Position numbers and translations under genes: made by a program. Positions 8,301-17,181 of a stretch of DNA of 56,079 bases are shown piece by piece. The DNA lies in assembly GCA_903871935.1 (NCBI GenBank), contig CAIQIQ010000066.1, forward strand, positions 1-56,079. The letters are read 5' to 3'. Source of the DNA: an uncultured Phycisphaerales bacterium. GTDB lineage: Bacteria; Planctomycetota; Phycisphaerae; Tepidisphaerales; Tepidisphaeraceae. The notes below the pieces were generated by a model that did not search any database, was not told the origin of the DNA, and saw only the letters and a list, made by a program, of their open reading frames with translations. Positions within the stretch are counted from its first letter, which is position 1, and the number at the start of each line of letters is the position of its first letter.

Positions 8301-10694
8301 CTATTGCTTCTTTGACTCCGCCTGCGCAGCCAGGGCGCCGGGAATCGCCAGCGCTGTGCGCCGCACTGTTGCATCCGTATCATTATTCACGGCTTCCAGC
8401 AGCTTCGTCCGCGCCGAATCGGGTGCCTCGATGGTCAGTGCCGCGCCCAGAAGCCGCGAATACCACACCTGGTCGGCCGCCAGCTCTGCTACCGCCTTCT
8501 CGGCCGGCTCCACCCCTGCCTGCCCCATGCGGTAGCGGGCCCAGGCGCGAACCGTTGGGGCGGCATCCTGACCCAGCCGAATCAACAGGCTCTTCAACTC
8601 CGCTTCCATGTCCTTCACGACTTTTGGTCCTTCCGGATCGGCCACCAGCCCCAGATGAGCGGCTACCTGGTCAATCAGGCGGAGTTTCAAAACCAGATCA
8701 CTGCCATCAACAACGGTATTGGCGCGCTGCATGGCGCCATCACTCGCCAGACTGGCCGAACGGCGCTCAAGCAACTGTGGCATGCGGCCGCGAATCCCAC
8801 AAGGTCCCGGCACAATTCCCGTACCCCCTGGCACGGCATTGGTGAGCCCAGATACCTGCATCCCCATCGACATTTGCACCGTCTGTTGGATCAGTTTCGC
8901 AAGCGGGCCGCGATCCAGACGCGTAACCCTCTTCACTGACCTGCCCGGCTCAAGCACGGTCGGGCCGTCGATCTTCTCGAAGACCGCGCCCGGCACCGCC
9001 GGCGCCGCATTTCCGCGAAAACCGACATCCAGCCAATAATCCCGGGCAATTCCCGAGGGCCCGATTACAATCGGCACATTCTGAGTCGTGTTCCGCAGCT
9101 CGATTTCGATCAGGATCGGCTCGGAGAAGTCGTGCCCAACCTGCAGCGGAGAAAGCCGCATGACCAGGAAATCCTGCGGCTGGACAGCCATCTTGAATAC
9201 CTCGCGGGGAAACCGGTCCAGGGCATCGCGCATCGGCTCGGTGGCTGGGTCGGGCGCCACGTCTCCCGCGATAGCGCCTAGCTCAGTACGGACCATCGCG
9301 CCAATCGACCGTGACGGATAACGCACTACCAGTTTCTTCGCCAGATCCGTCGCCGATACGGCCGACACGGGATCTTTCTGATAGATCCGCACCAGGCCGA
9401 TACCTGCCAGGGGGTCTTTCTCCGCCAGTGGCGCCAGTTTTGCCCGCGCTTCCTCGGTCTTCCCGGATTTCAGCAGATACCACCCTTCCAGCCGGGCTAC
9501 CAGATCCGCATCCGCCGTTCCGCTGGCCGCCAGTGCCTTGAGCATTGGCTGGGCATCCACAGGCCGATCCGCATAAAACAACAGGAACCAGATGGCATCC
9601 GATACGCAGCCCACATAGTCTCGCGCTACTTCTGGTCGAGCCCCTTTGAGCAGCGCCGCATCGCCGCTCATATCAGGCACGGCCGTATCATCAGACCCCA
9701 ACGGCCGCGTCGTCGCCCCCTTCACGCCGATCTGCGTTCGCACGCTCGCCACGCGATTCAGCAGTCCGATCAGCGCGTTCTTCTTCACTTCAGCGATGCG
9801 ATCCTGCATCCCATGCTCGGCCAGCAGCGTCAGGAACCAGGCCCCGGGATCGCTGGAGTCTTTCTCCAGGAGCCGCGAAGTCACTTCCGCCGCGGCTCGG
9901 TCCTGACCTGCAATCAGCAGCTCCGCGGCGTAATCCTTCGCCGAACTCCCAACCAGTCCGCCCAGGCTGCTCGACATGCCCGCTGCGTGTCCATACCACT
10001 GCAGCGATTGCTGCACGAGATTGGCGTCGGCCAGCTCGCCGGCAACCAGCAGCACCGCATCGATCGAAGCCGGATTGGCCTTGAGCATCGCCAGCAGCAG
10101 ATCCAGCCGCTGGATCGGGTTGGCCCGGTCCATGCTGATCTGCCAGTGCAATCGCATCGCATCAATGTTCATACCATTAAGCAACAGGCTCTTGCGCAGC
10201 ATCTCCATCGCCTGCTGCGTTCGCGACTGTTCCAGTAGCAGCCTGGCGCTGTGCAGGGCCGCATGCGAACGCACTTCCGCGTTGACGCTCTGGGCATCCA
10301 CAATCTTGCTGAGATAGCCCAGCCGTTCATCCGCCGTCTGCAGACGAACCAGATAGACGTCAATCTGCCGCTTCTGAACGAACAGATTGCCCGGCTCCAG
10401 CTTGCGCCACTCAAGTATGGCCGCCAGCATGCCATCGGCATCACCCGCCACCTCCGCGGCCCCGAAACGGTCGCGGCGGAAGCGCACTTCCTTTTCCGCC
10501 AGCCGGCCGGCGCCATCCAGCATATTCTCCCGGAACGGCGCCGCCCCTGAGTTGTTGCCCAGACTGTCCGATAGCGCTGCGATGCGCTCCGCCAGCGCGG
10601 CTTCATCCGCCTCGCCTGCCCGGGCGCTGTATCCCGCGCTCACGGCCGCCGCCAACGCCACCCATCCAATCACGGTTCTCTTTGCAGCCTTCAT
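8301..10694 (-). CDS. Large secreted protein of helical repeats, family not recognised
   Basis: 797 residues. N-terminal signal peptide (KRTVIGWVALAAAVSAGYSARA). The body is Ala/Leu-rich with alternating helices that look TPR-like: EWRKLEPGNLFVQKRQIDVYLVRL, LEQSRTQQAMEMLRKSLLLN, LLLAMLKANPASIDAVLLVAGELADANLVQQ. Around 500-600 there is a more beta-like stretch (PQDFLVMRLSPLQVGHDFSEPILIEIELRNTTQNVPIVIGPSGI) resembling an immunoglobulin-like insertion. The end (QVWYSRLLGAALTIEAPDSARTKLLEAVNNDTDATVRRTALAI) looks like HEAT-type repeats. It follows two membrane-anchored repeat proteins on the same strand with an 18-bp gap, so the three form a unit. No enzymatic motif seen; likely an exported scaffold. 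Confidence 0.85.
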   Translation of the reverse strand: MKAAKRTVIGWVALAAAVSAGYSARAGEADEAALAERIAALSDSLGNNSGAAPFRENMLDGAGRLAEKEVRFRRDRFGAAEVAGDADGMLAAILEWRKLEPGNLFVQKRQIDVYLVRLQTADERLGYLSKIVDAQSVNAEVRSHAALHSARLLLEQSRTQQAMEMLRKSLLLNGMNIDAMRLHWQISMDRANPIQRLDLLLAMLKANPASIDAVLLVAGELADANLVQQSLQWYGHAAGMSSSLGGLVGSSAKDYAAELLIAGQDRAAAEVTSRLLEKDSSDPGAWFLTLLAEHGMQDRIAEVKKNALIGLLNRVASVRTQIGVKGATTRPLGSDDTAVPDMSGDAALLKGARPEVARDYVGCVSDAIWFLLFYADRPVDAQPMLKALAASGTADADLVARLEGWYLLKSGKTEEARAKLAPLAEKDPLAGIGLVRIYQKDPVSAVSATDLAKKLVVRYPSRSIGAMVRTELGAIAGDVAPDPATEPMRDALDRFPREVFKMAVQPQDFLVMRLSPLQVGHDFSEPILIEIELRNTTQNVPIVIGPSGIARDYWLDVGFRGNAAPAVPGAVFEKIDGPTVLEPGRSVKRVTRLDRGPLAKLIQQTVQMSMGMQVSGLTNAVPGGTGIVPGPCGIRGRMPQLLERRSASLASDGAMQRANTVVDGSDLVLKLRLIDQVAAHLGLVADPEGPKVVKDMEAELKSLLIRLGQDAAPTVRAWARYRMGQAGVEPAEKAVAELAADQVWYSRLLGAALTIEAPDSARTKLLEAVNNDTDATVRRTALAIPGALAAQAESKKQ

Positions 10695-10712
10695 AGCGTT
10701 TCTCTTTGACTC

Positions 10713-11510
10713 TTACCGCGGCCACAACTCAGCCAGTGCCGGCTCCTCGCCGACCAGCTTTGCCGCATCACCCAGCAACTCGCAGCGCCTCTTCAATAGT
10801 TCCGTCCACGGGCTTTGCCCCATTCGCTTCGCCGCCAGCGCCAAAAGCCCTTCTGTCTGAGCGGCCGCTTCCGATGGCATCAGTTCCGCCATCTTCACCT
10901 TCACCTCAATTCGCCAGGCCATCGCCTCCCATGCACCGATCCGGCCCAGATACCCGCACTCGGCATGCAGCAGCGAAAGCTGCTCATCGAGCGTCAATGG
11001 CATCCCTCGCAGGCATTGCAGCGCCTCATAGGCATCGCGCATCTGCCCAACCCGCGTCGCCGACGCCGCCAGCACCAGCAGGCTGGCCCGGGTCAGCGAC
11101 CCATCCCTGCCCAGCCGATGCCCCTGCACCGCCTTGCTCAACCGCGCGGCGTCTGTCCAATTCCGCTGCGCCATGCGCAGCACCGCCAGATGATGCAGCG
11201 ACAGCAATTTCACTGACCGCATCACCGAAAAGCCGTGGATGGCGCTCTCGATCTCCTGTTCGGCCTTCACCAGGTCACCCGATGCGATCAGCATCGGCCA
11301 TCTCATCGCATTGTGCGTTTCGCGATACCCGTTCACCGCCAGGAGCACCCAGAGAATGCACGGAATCGCCGCCAGCAGAATCGGTGGCAGTTGCAATATT
11401 GTTCCCACGATCAGACTCGCCGCCACCGCCCCTGCCAGCAGCCCATGGATCGCCCACGTCAGTGCGACATTGCGGTTTACCCGGCGGATAGCCTGCTCAA
11501 CATGCATCAT
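10713..11510 (-). CDS. Membrane-anchored TPR-like protein
   Basis: 265 residues from the ATG at 11510, which overlaps the stop of the upstream gene as ATGA, indicating translational coupling. Two membrane segments lie close together near the N-terminus (LTWAIHGLLAGAVAASLIVGTIL and ILLAAIPCILWVLLAVNGY), then ~190 residues of helices with TPR-like spacing (LSLHHLAVLRMAQRNWTDAARLSKAV; LLVLAASATRVGQMRDAYEALQCL). Same topology as the preceding gene: a short helical hairpin in the membrane and a repeat domain. Function unknown; the repeat domain probably mediates protein contacts. Confidence 0.8.
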   Translation of the reverse strand: MMHVEQAIRRVNRNVALTWAIHGLLAGAVAASLIVGTILQLPPILLAAIPCILWVLLAVNGYRETHNAMRWPMLIASGDLVKAEQEIESAIHGFSVMRSVKLLSLHHLAVLRMAQRNWTDAARLSKAVQGHRLGRDGSLTRASLLVLAASATRVGQMRDAYEALQCLRGMPLTLDEQLSLLHAECGYLGRIGAWEAMAWRIEVKVKMAELMPSEAAAQTEGLLALAAKRMGQSPWTELLKRRCELLGDAAKLVGEEPALAELWPR

Positions 11511-12382
11511 GATGGCTGTACCTGCACTTCCGCCGGCCAGATCCTGTCCAGTATCCCTTTGCATTCCGGAAACCGCTGCGCGATGTCGCGCACATCGCCC
11601 AACAGTCCGGCATTGCGGGCATAGCCATCGGCATCCTGTTCGCGCCCCAGCGCCACGGCCGCCGCGGCCGCCAGTGCCCAGCCATCGCAGGATCGATGTC
11701 CCAACTGCTCGGCCATTTGCGCCTGTTTCTGCCCGAACAGTTGCAGGGCATCATCGGGATGCCCCGTCTTCACCAGGCGATACAACTCCAGCAGGCTCAG
11801 CATTGCCGACCCGCCGGGCGTATCCCGTTTCAGTTGCGCAATCGCCTGATAGGCATCGGAAAGATGTTCCTCACGCAGCATCGCATAGATCCGCACACAC
11901 CGCAACGAGATGGCGATCTGCGGCGGGAACGCCACCGTCTCAAGCAGATGGTTGTATAGATCAAGTGCCTGCTGATACTGCCCCTGACGCACCAGCACCG
12001 CCCCCAGGTAGATCAGCCCCTGAACCCGCACCTGCGGCAGCATCACCGGCCTGCCCAGGAATCGCTCGACTACCGCCGTCGCCTGACCCCAGTCCCCCAG
12101 CCGGATCGACTCATCGATCTGCCGCAGTGCATCCTTTTCCTTCTGTTGCCGTCGGGCAATGCGTGCCGCATGCAGCACCGCCACCACAATCGAACCGGCA
12201 AACACCACCGGGATCACCGCCTCCAGCAGCGGATTCCCCCCGCGCAGCGAAAACAGCGACGCCACCAGCACGCCCAGCAGAAACATAGGAATCAGCAGCG
12301 ACTGCTGTCGCTGCGATTTGCTGGACTCCAGGAGTTGCTCAACTTTCGTTTTTTCCGCATTCGCCTGCGGGTTGGGATTCAT
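11507..12382 (-). CDS. Membrane-anchored TPR-like protein, paralogue-like partner of the next gene
   Basis: 291 residues from the ATG at 12382 (MNPNPQANAEKTKVEQLLES); the frame opens earlier but that part overlaps the MBL-fold gene. Two membrane segments (LLIPMFLLGVLVASLFSL and AVIPVVFAGSIVVAVLHAA) precede a cytoplasm- or periplasm-facing helical domain with TPR-like units (QGLIYLGAVLVRQGQYQQALDLYNHLLE; ARNAGLLGDVRDIAQRFPECKGIL). The architecture mirrors the next gene, suggesting an old duplication or a heteromeric pair. First gene of a three-gene unit coupled by an ATGA overlap. No catalytic motif seen. Confidence 0.8.
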   Translation of the reverse strand: MNPNPQANAEKTKVEQLLESSKSQRQQSLLIPMFLLGVLVASLFSLRGGNPLLEAVIPVVFAGSIVVAVLHAARIARRQQKEKDALRQIDESIRLGDWGQATAVVERFLGRPVMLPQVRVQGLIYLGAVLVRQGQYQQALDLYNHLLETVAFPPQIAISLRCVRIYAMLREEHLSDAYQAIAQLKRDTPGGSAMLSLLELYRLVKTGHPDDALQLFGQKQAQMAEQLGHRSCDGWALAAAAAVALGREQDADGYARNAGLLGDVRDIAQRFPECKGILDRIWPAEVQVQPS

Positions 12383-12474
12383 TGCGACCGCTAGCCTACT
12401 CGAAATCCCCCCAACGTTAAACCGGTGAAGTGGAAGGACGCCACTGGCGCAGCAATAGCTCCGGGATTCGCCCG

Positions 12475-13431
12475 TCAGTTCAGCGACCAAGACTGTCCAA
12501 CTTCGCGGATGATGATCCGGTCCGCGCCCCTGCCGGCCGCCTCCTGCAGTCGGCCAATCGGCTCGCCAGTCGGCTCGTGGCTGAGCCGGAACGTGCTGTG
12601 ATGCATGGGCAGAACGAAATCGGCACGCACATCATCCGCCATCTGCCATGCCTGCTCGGGATTCGCGTGGCCCATAATCCATGGGTTGTAGGCGCCGATC
12701 CCCAGAACCGCGAGATCGACACCGCCAATCTGCTGGAAGTGCCTGCCGAACGCCGAATCGCCGCCAAACAGGACCCGCCGGCCATCCGCCTCAAGCACAT
12801 AGCCGCAGGCATGCCGTTGCTGATCCACAAACGTCCGTGCTCCCCAATGCCGGACCTCACACGCCCGGATCATCACCCCGCCGACGCCGTGCGACTGCCC
12901 CCATTCCAGTTCCGTTACCCGCGAAAAACCAAGGTCCTGCACCAGATCCCGCGTATGGCCGGCCGTGATGACCTGAGCCGACTTCGGCAACCGCGCCAGC
13001 GTCGGCCGGTCAAGATGGTCATAGTGGGCATGCGAGAGCAGGATCACATCGATGGGCGGAAGCTGATTCAAGCCCAGCGCTGGGGCTACCAGACGCAAGG
13101 GCCCGCCGGTGGCAATGCCAAGGCTAAGGCCCACACGGCTGGACAGCACCGGATCGGTCAGGATTGTTTGCCCGCCCATACGGATGAGCACGGTAGCATG
13201 CCCAATCCAGACGGCCGCCAACTCATGCCTCTGCCAGTCACGTAGATCTGGCCGATGAGCAGCGTGATCGGGGTGCCAAAGCCCATCGAGCCAGCGGAAC
13301 CGTCCCCGCCCGCGCCCCAGCCGGTCGGCAAGCCGTAATGCTTCCGGCCGCCGTTTGACTAGATCAGTGACTGTACGCCATACCACCAATGCAGGTATCT
13401 CCCAATAGCCCACAGAGTTACGCTTCCCCAA
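12475..13431 (-). CDS. MBL-fold metal-dependent hydrolase (UlaG/NAPE-PLD-like)
   Basis: 318 residues from a TTG at 13431; the start is uncertain because no ATG lies near and in-frame GTG/TTG codons follow. Metallo-beta-lactamase fold: IGHATVLIRMGGQTILTDPV, the metal motif LLSHAHYDHLD (HxHxDH), a later FGGDSAFGRHF with the bridging aspartate, and DFVLPMHHSTF with a terminal histidine ligand. The LTDPV and GGDSAF patterns place it with lactonase/NAPE-phospholipase-D-like enzymes. The substrate is unknown. It lies 92 bp upstream of the membrane repeat-protein unit on the same strand. Confidence 0.88.
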   Translation of the reverse strand: MGKRNSVGYWEIPALVVWRTVTDLVKRRPEALRLADRLGRGRGRFRWLDGLWHPDHAAHRPDLRDWQRHELAAVWIGHATVLIRMGGQTILTDPVLSSRVGLSLGIATGGPLRLVAPALGLNQLPPIDVILLSHAHYDHLDRPTLARLPKSAQVITAGHTRDLVQDLGFSRVTELEWGQSHGVGGVMIRACEVRHWGARTFVDQQRHACGYVLEADGRRVLFGGDSAFGRHFQQIGGVDLAVLGIGAYNPWIMGHANPEQAWQMADDVRADFVLPMHHSTFRLSHEPTGEPIGRLQEAAGRGADRIIIREVGQSWSLN

Positions 13432-13565
13432 GCATTGTAGTTCAGGATGCGCCCGATGTGGAGGCTGCCACGTAATCAGTCGATTCCTGCCTTGATGAGT
13501 TCGGCAAATGGTCTAGCACACCTCTGATTCCGATGGACCGAACGAAAACATTCGACGCCAAGAAA

Positions 13566-13775
13566 TCAGCCCCACCGCACCGACGGCCGGCGTTTGGTCT
13601 CCGCGCATTCGCGGAGAAACAGGTTGATCAGGTTCTGGTACGGCAAGCCAACCTCCTCCGCCAGTGCCTTGAAGTACCTGATGGTCGGCATATCCAGGCG
13701 GATCGTCACCTGCTTCTTCAGCCTTGCCGCATAGGGATTCTTCGCCGCCTTGGAGAAATCGTACTCTTTCTTCAT
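13566..13775 (-). CDS. brnA: BrnA-type antitoxin (ribbon-helix-helix)
   Basis: 69 residues. QVTIRLDMPTIRYFKALAEEVGLPYQNLINLFLREC is a typical ribbon-helix-helix beta strand plus two helices as in BrnA/CopG antitoxins. It starts one base after the stop of the brnT reading frame, the normal BrnT-BrnA order. BrnA binds BrnT and represses the operon. Here the toxin frame carries a stop codon, so the antitoxin may be kept as an orphan regulator or the pair may be decaying. Confidence 0.87.
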   Translation of the reverse strand: MKKEYDFSKAAKNPYAARLKKQVTIRLDMPTIRYFKALAEEVGLPYQNLINLFLRECAETKRRPSVRWG

Positions 13776-13776
13776 C

Positions 13777-14064
13777 TCATCGCTCCCAGTAGTGTTCCTG
13801 CTCGTGTTGGGTTGCCTTCCGGGCGGAGATCAGCCGAATCACGCTCTCGCTCTCGCGGTACGCATGGACGACCACGAGTACCCGCAATCTCTCGCTCATC
13901 CCCAACATCACAAATCGGTCTTCGTGCTCGGAGTGCTCCGGATCCGGGATCTGCTTCGCGTTCTCATCGTAGAACACGCTCTATGCTTCCTCAAACGACA
14001 CGCCGTGTTTGCGGCGGTTGGCTTCCGCTTTCGCGTTGTGCCAGTCGAACCGAATCGGGCTCAT
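13777..14064 (-). pseudogene. brnT: BrnT ribonuclease toxin interrupted by an in-frame amber codon
   Basis: Reading from the ATG at 14064 the frame gives MSPIRFDWHNAKAEANRRKH, then GVSFEEA, then TAG (13983-13981), then in the same frame SVFYDENAKQIPDPEHSEHE and on to ISARKATQHEQEHYWER. Both halves match BrnT (IPDPxHSExExR and ISARxAT signatures) with no frameshift or length change. In relatives the interrupted position is commonly glutamine (EEAQ), so one C-to-T change of CAG would explain it. A GTG directly after the stop could restart translation but would lose the N-terminal third. Either a fresh pseudogene, a sequencing error, or an amber codon that is read through. Confidence 0.85.
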
Positions 14065-14125
14065 AGCATTATAGAATAACTACACGCGGAGGCGCAATCC
14101 AGTGGATGTGACCGAAGGAACGGGA

Positions 14126-14950
14126 CTACCGCTTCTCTTTCGGAATGAACTCATCCCAGATGAATGGCCCCTTGAAGTTGTCGGCCAAGGCCCCGAGCAC
14201 CTCCCTAGCCCTCTTGGGAACCGGCCGGACGGCCGGGCGGATATCGTGCAGGCCTTTGATGCCATGGACCATATCATCCTCCATCGTCACCTGCTCCACA
14301 TGCTCAAAATCGTGGGCAAACGGCTGCTCATCCAGAAAGCTATAGATTCCCGCCATGATGGCCTTGGGATTGCCCGTCAGATCGTCAAAATGCACAAAGT
14401 GCATCCGGTCGCGAAACCCACGGGTCAGGGCATCCTGGATTCCTATATACGCCCGTCCCACCGGCTGTGCCGGTTCCAGCCACGTCTTGCAGCGACCTTC
14501 GAGACTCTGGAAGTCAACGGGTTTGCCTTCCTGCTGGATGATCGTGCGAAACGCTTTGTTCTCCCGCCAGAGTTTCTCAAGACTGCACAATATCTCCGGG
14601 ACATCGCGAACACACACGATCATTTTGGCCTTGCACCGCAACAGAACTTCCAGCAGTTCCAGTTCAAAGACCCACCCGCGATTGCGGTCGAATACAACCG
14701 GCTGATCCACCGGCTCGAAATGGCCATACAGCGCGCCGCGAATCGCCCCCATCTTTGCCTGCTCGTTTGGCGCGGCACGGAAGTCGCCGATCTTGTCGTA
14801 TCCGGTTCGTATTCCGGCCAGCAGGTCAACCAGGCCGCTGGTCGGCGTCACATAGAACCGCGGATTCTGGGCCAGGATATTGCCGAGGATCGTCGAGCCG
14901 GACCTCGGCATGCCGGAGATGAAATGGATCGTCTTCATTGCGTGGTCCAT
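14126..14950 (-). CDS. Sulfotransferase family protein, copy A
   Basis: 274 residues. The 5'-phosphosulfate loop SGMPRSGSTILGNILAQNP lies at ~12-30, and a core serine/arginine region (CVRDVPEILCSLEKLWREN) at the 3'-phosphate site near ~125. Such enzymes move sulfate from PAPS to hydroxyl or amino groups of glycans, proteins or small molecules. It has the same length as the copy at 16261-17085 and long identical runs with it (LEGRC, QPVGRAYIGIQDALTRGFRDRMHFVHFD, PRRAREVLGALAD-like). It lies downstream of PEP-CTERM copy A and after a hairpin terminator, so it may be read as a minor product of that transcript. Confidence 0.92.
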   Translation of the reverse strand: MDHAMKTIHFISGMPRSGSTILGNILAQNPRFYVTPTSGLVDLLAGIRTGYDKIGDFRAAPNEQAKMGAIRGALYGHFEPVDQPVVFDRNRGWVFELELLEVLLRCKAKMIVCVRDVPEILCSLEKLWRENKAFRTIIQQEGKPVDFQSLEGRCKTWLEPAQPVGRAYIGIQDALTRGFRDRMHFVHFDDLTGNPKAIMAGIYSFLDEQPFAHDFEHVEQVTMEDDMVHGIKGLHDIRPAVRPVPKRAREVLGALADNFKGPFIWDEFIPKEKR

Positions 14951-14984
14951 GGCAGCGTTCTACCCGATCTCCAGACAAACAACA

Positions 14985-15011
14985 GCCCCCGGCCATGGAC
15001 AGGCCGGGGGC
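14985..15011 (-). terminator. Hairpin terminator after PEP-CTERM copy A
   Basis: GCCCCCGGCC (14985-14994) and GGCCGGGGGC (15002-15011) pair over ten bases. On the minus strand a T/G-rich run (TGTTGTTTG) follows. It has the same place and stem as the hairpin at 17128-17149 in the second unit. Confidence 0.75.
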
Positions 15012-15044
15012 ACTGTATATCCAAGTTCGGCCTGCGGGCTGGCG

Positions 15045-15827
15045 CTACCTGCGCCGACGTCGCAGCAGCACAAACCCGCCGAGGGATGCACCGATTCCCA
15101 AAGATGCCGGCTCGGGAGTGCTATCCTCATACGTGATCATGAGTTTCCCGCCGTTCGTCGGACCATACGAGTTCCCCGGAGACCACACCAAACCTATGCT
15201 CGGGACGTCCGTGCTCCAGATCTCCACACCATGGAAGCTCGACGGATTTGCCTGCCAGGCGTCAACAAGGCCTTTCATGTCGAATGGCATGGCGACAGAG
15301 CGACTACCATCGGCTGTACCGCCATTGGGAAACGCCTCTGTAACCGAGTTTGTATAGGGATCGTGCATCACACCCACAAACCCGTCCCTCAGATCAACGG
15401 CCGATGTTAACGCTGCCACGGTGATGTGGTTGCCGGAGAAATAGCCATATGAAGACATTCCCGGCACCGTGCCATCGATGGGGCCCAAGACCAGCGTGGC
15501 GCTGAGGATGGTCTTGCCGCTGAGGGCAGAGAAGTCATAGTCCCAGGAGAAAAAGCCGATAAACTCCCTGCCGGGACCCGGTGTGGGCGACTTGACGCTC
15601 TGCCAACTGGTCCAGGAATCGTAATACCAAAGCTGATTAGGCCAATAGGTCGAGTTCGTGCTCTTGATGATGGGGCTGTTCGCATCGGGAGAAGCCGGCA
15701 CATACGGGTCGATCGTAATCGATGTGCTTGCGTTGGCCTGCGATGCCATACCGGCAGCGCCAATGGCCGCCAGGATACCCAAAGCCGACGCGGCGTTCTT
15801 CTCCGTTGACAGACTGATCTGAAACAT
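15045..15827 (-). CDS. PEP-CTERM sorting-signal exported protein, copy A
   Basis: 260 residues. Signal peptide: MFQISLSTEKNAASALGILA, then AIGAAGMASQANA. C-terminus: TPEPASLGIGASLGGFVLL followed by five arginines, the PEP motif plus hydrophobic helix plus basic tail recognised by exosortase. The middle has WDYDFSALSGKTILSATLVLG and MKGLVDAWQANPSSFHGVEIWSTD, a pattern like the DNRLRE/CBM-type beta domain of surface proteins. A strong AGGAGG ribosome site sits five bases before the ATG. Expected fate: export, anchoring or release at the surface with exopolysaccharide. No exosortase gene lies in the window. Confidence 0.9.
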   Translation of the reverse strand: MFQISLSTEKNAASALGILAAIGAAGMASQANASTSITIDPYVPASPDANSPIIKSTNSTYWPNQLWYYDSWTSWQSVKSPTPGPGREFIGFFSWDYDFSALSGKTILSATLVLGPIDGTVPGMSSYGYFSGNHITVAALTSAVDLRDGFVGVMHDPYTNSVTEAFPNGGTADGSRSVAMPFDMKGLVDAWQANPSSFHGVEIWSTDVPSIGLVWSPGNSYGPTNGGKLMITYEDSTPEPASLGIGASLGGFVLLRRRRR

Positions 15828-16038
15828 GCCAGCCTCCTGGTCTCAAGATATGTGCCGACGCTCGCTTCCACGCGAAGACGTGTGCGGGTGCGTACAAGTC
15901 TCCTAGTTTGTAGACACTATACAAGGCCATTGGCGTCCTGCAAGTGAAATCCTGAGAGAAGAATCTGCCTGCACTCGTGCTCCCCCCCTCACCCATATTT
16001 CCAGCCCCACCTTCGCGGAACCAGATCTCCTATCGTTT

Positions 16039-16249
16039 TCTGGAATCAGCTCTTTTCGAAGCTGCTCAAACTGCCCCTTCCACTTCTCCCCGCCAACACC
16101 GACGCCTTCGCAGATGCGGGCGTTTCAAGCCATTGCGCGTCTCTTCCAGCAGCATCTGACGATCAGGATTGCCGCGGTCATTCCCCATTTCCACGTTCGC
16201 CCGATACAGCTCGTGGGTTGCCTCCCAGTACTGCGAGTCGCCATCGCTG
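16039..16249 (-). pseudogene. Truncated, frameshifted 3' fragment of the 18132-20996 gene
   Basis: The minus strand reads QYWEATHELYRANVEMGNDR, GNPDRQMLLEETRNGLKR and then loses frame; the intact gene reads QYWEATYRLYRANVEMGNDR, GNPNGPKLLEETRNGLKRLY. Copy 1 is two bases shorter near 16105-16120, which causes the frameshift, while homology resumes over the KWKGQFEQLRKELIP part at DNA level. No start or upstream portion exists. It lies directly after sulfotransferase B and is the scar left by the tandem duplication. Confidence 0.85.
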
Positions 16250-16260
16250 CGCCGATTCTG

Positions 16261-17085
16261 CTACCGCTTCTCTTTCGGAATGTACTCATCCCAGATGAAC
16301 GGCCCCTTGAACTTGTCGGCCAACGCCCCCAGCATCTCACGCGCTCTCCTTGGAACCGGCCGAACAGCCGGGCGAATATCGTGCAGGCCCTTGACGCCGT
16401 GGACCAGGTCGTCCTCCATCGTCACCTGCTCCACATGCTCAAAGTCGTGGGCAAACGGCGTCTCTTCGAGAAACCGATAGATGTCCTGGAGCGCGCCCGT
16501 GGGGTTCCGCGTCAGATAGTCAAAATGCACAAAGTGCATCCGGTCCCTGAATCCGCGCGTCAGGGCATCCTGAATCCCAATGTACGCCCGCCCCACCGGC
16601 TGGGCAGGCTGAAGCCAGACGTTGCAGCGACCCTCCAGGCTCCGGAATTCGACCGGGCTGACCTCCTGCTGAATGGGGGTGCGAACGGCCTTGTTGTCCC
16701 GCCACAGCCTCTCGAAGCTGACCAGGATTTCCGGGATGTCGCGCACCGGCACAATCACCTTGGCCTTGCGGCGCAACAGCACCTCGAGCATCTCCACCTC
16801 AAAAAGCCAACTTCGGCTGCGATCGAAGATCACCGGCCGGTCCACCGGCTCAAAGTAGCCGAACAGTGCCCCGCGGATCGCCCCCATCACCGCCTCTTCG
16901 TTGGGGGCGGCGCGAAACTCGCCGATCTTTTCCATTGTGGTTCGCATTGCCGCCAGGAGTTCCACCATTCCGCTCGTCGGAGTCACATGGAAGCGCGGAT
17001 TCTGGGCCAGAATATTGCCCAAGATCGTCGATCCGGAGCGCGGCATGCCGCATATGATGTGGATGGTCTTGGGGATCGTTGACAT
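16261..17085 (-). CDS. Sulfotransferase family protein, copy B
   Basis: 274 residues, aligned end to end with copy A without obvious gaps. PAPS-binding loop CGMPRSGSTILGNILAQNP at ~12-30; second cofactor region VPVRDIPEILVSFERLWRD near ~125. Divergence from copy A is concentrated in the 30-115 region and in ~130-155 (DNKAVRTPIQQEVSPVEF versus ENKAFRTIIQQEGKPVDF), where acceptor-binding residues usually lie, so the two copies may accept different substrates. It is downstream of PEP-CTERM copy B and a strong terminator. Confidence 0.92.
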   Translation of the reverse strand: MSTIPKTIHIICGMPRSGSTILGNILAQNPRFHVTPTSGMVELLAAMRTTMEKIGEFRAAPNEEAVMGAIRGALFGYFEPVDRPVIFDRSRSWLFEVEMLEVLLRRKAKVIVPVRDIPEILVSFERLWRDNKAVRTPIQQEVSPVEFRSLEGRCNVWLQPAQPVGRAYIGIQDALTRGFRDRMHFVHFDYLTRNPTGALQDIYRFLEETPFAHDFEHVEQVTMEDDLVHGVKGLHDIRPAVRPVPRRAREMLGALADKFKGPFIWDEYIPKEKR

Positions 17086-17127
17086 ATGATCAATCTACCC
17101 CGCCCGTAATAGGTAAGCAAAAAACGA

Positions 17128-17149
17128 CCCCGGCGATTGAAAGCCGGGG
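17128..17149 (-). terminator. Rho-independent terminator after PEP-CTERM copy B
   Basis: On the minus strand GCCCCCGGC pairs with GCCGGGG around TTTCAATC, followed by TCGTTTTTTG. This is a textbook intrinsic terminator placed between the PEP-CTERM B gene and sulfotransferase B, so the latter depends on readthrough or its own promoter. Confidence 0.88.
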
Positions 17150-17181
17150 GCATTAAATGTGCGCACTCATCGCGTCCGGTC

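Larger units (their letters stand above)
14126..16249 (-). repeat. Tandem duplication unit 1 (sulfotransferase A, PEP-CTERM A, repeat-protein 3' fragment)
   Basis: Unit 1 repeats the order and orientation of 16261-18366 with an offset of about 2.12-2.14 kb: sulfotransferase ends at 14126 versus 16261, terminator 14985 versus 17128, PEP-CTERM stop 15045 versus 17182, and the 3' block of the large gene 16039-16249 versus 18154-18366. Unit 1 contains only the last ~210 bases of that large gene, so unit 2 retains the original junction. Confidence 0.85.
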
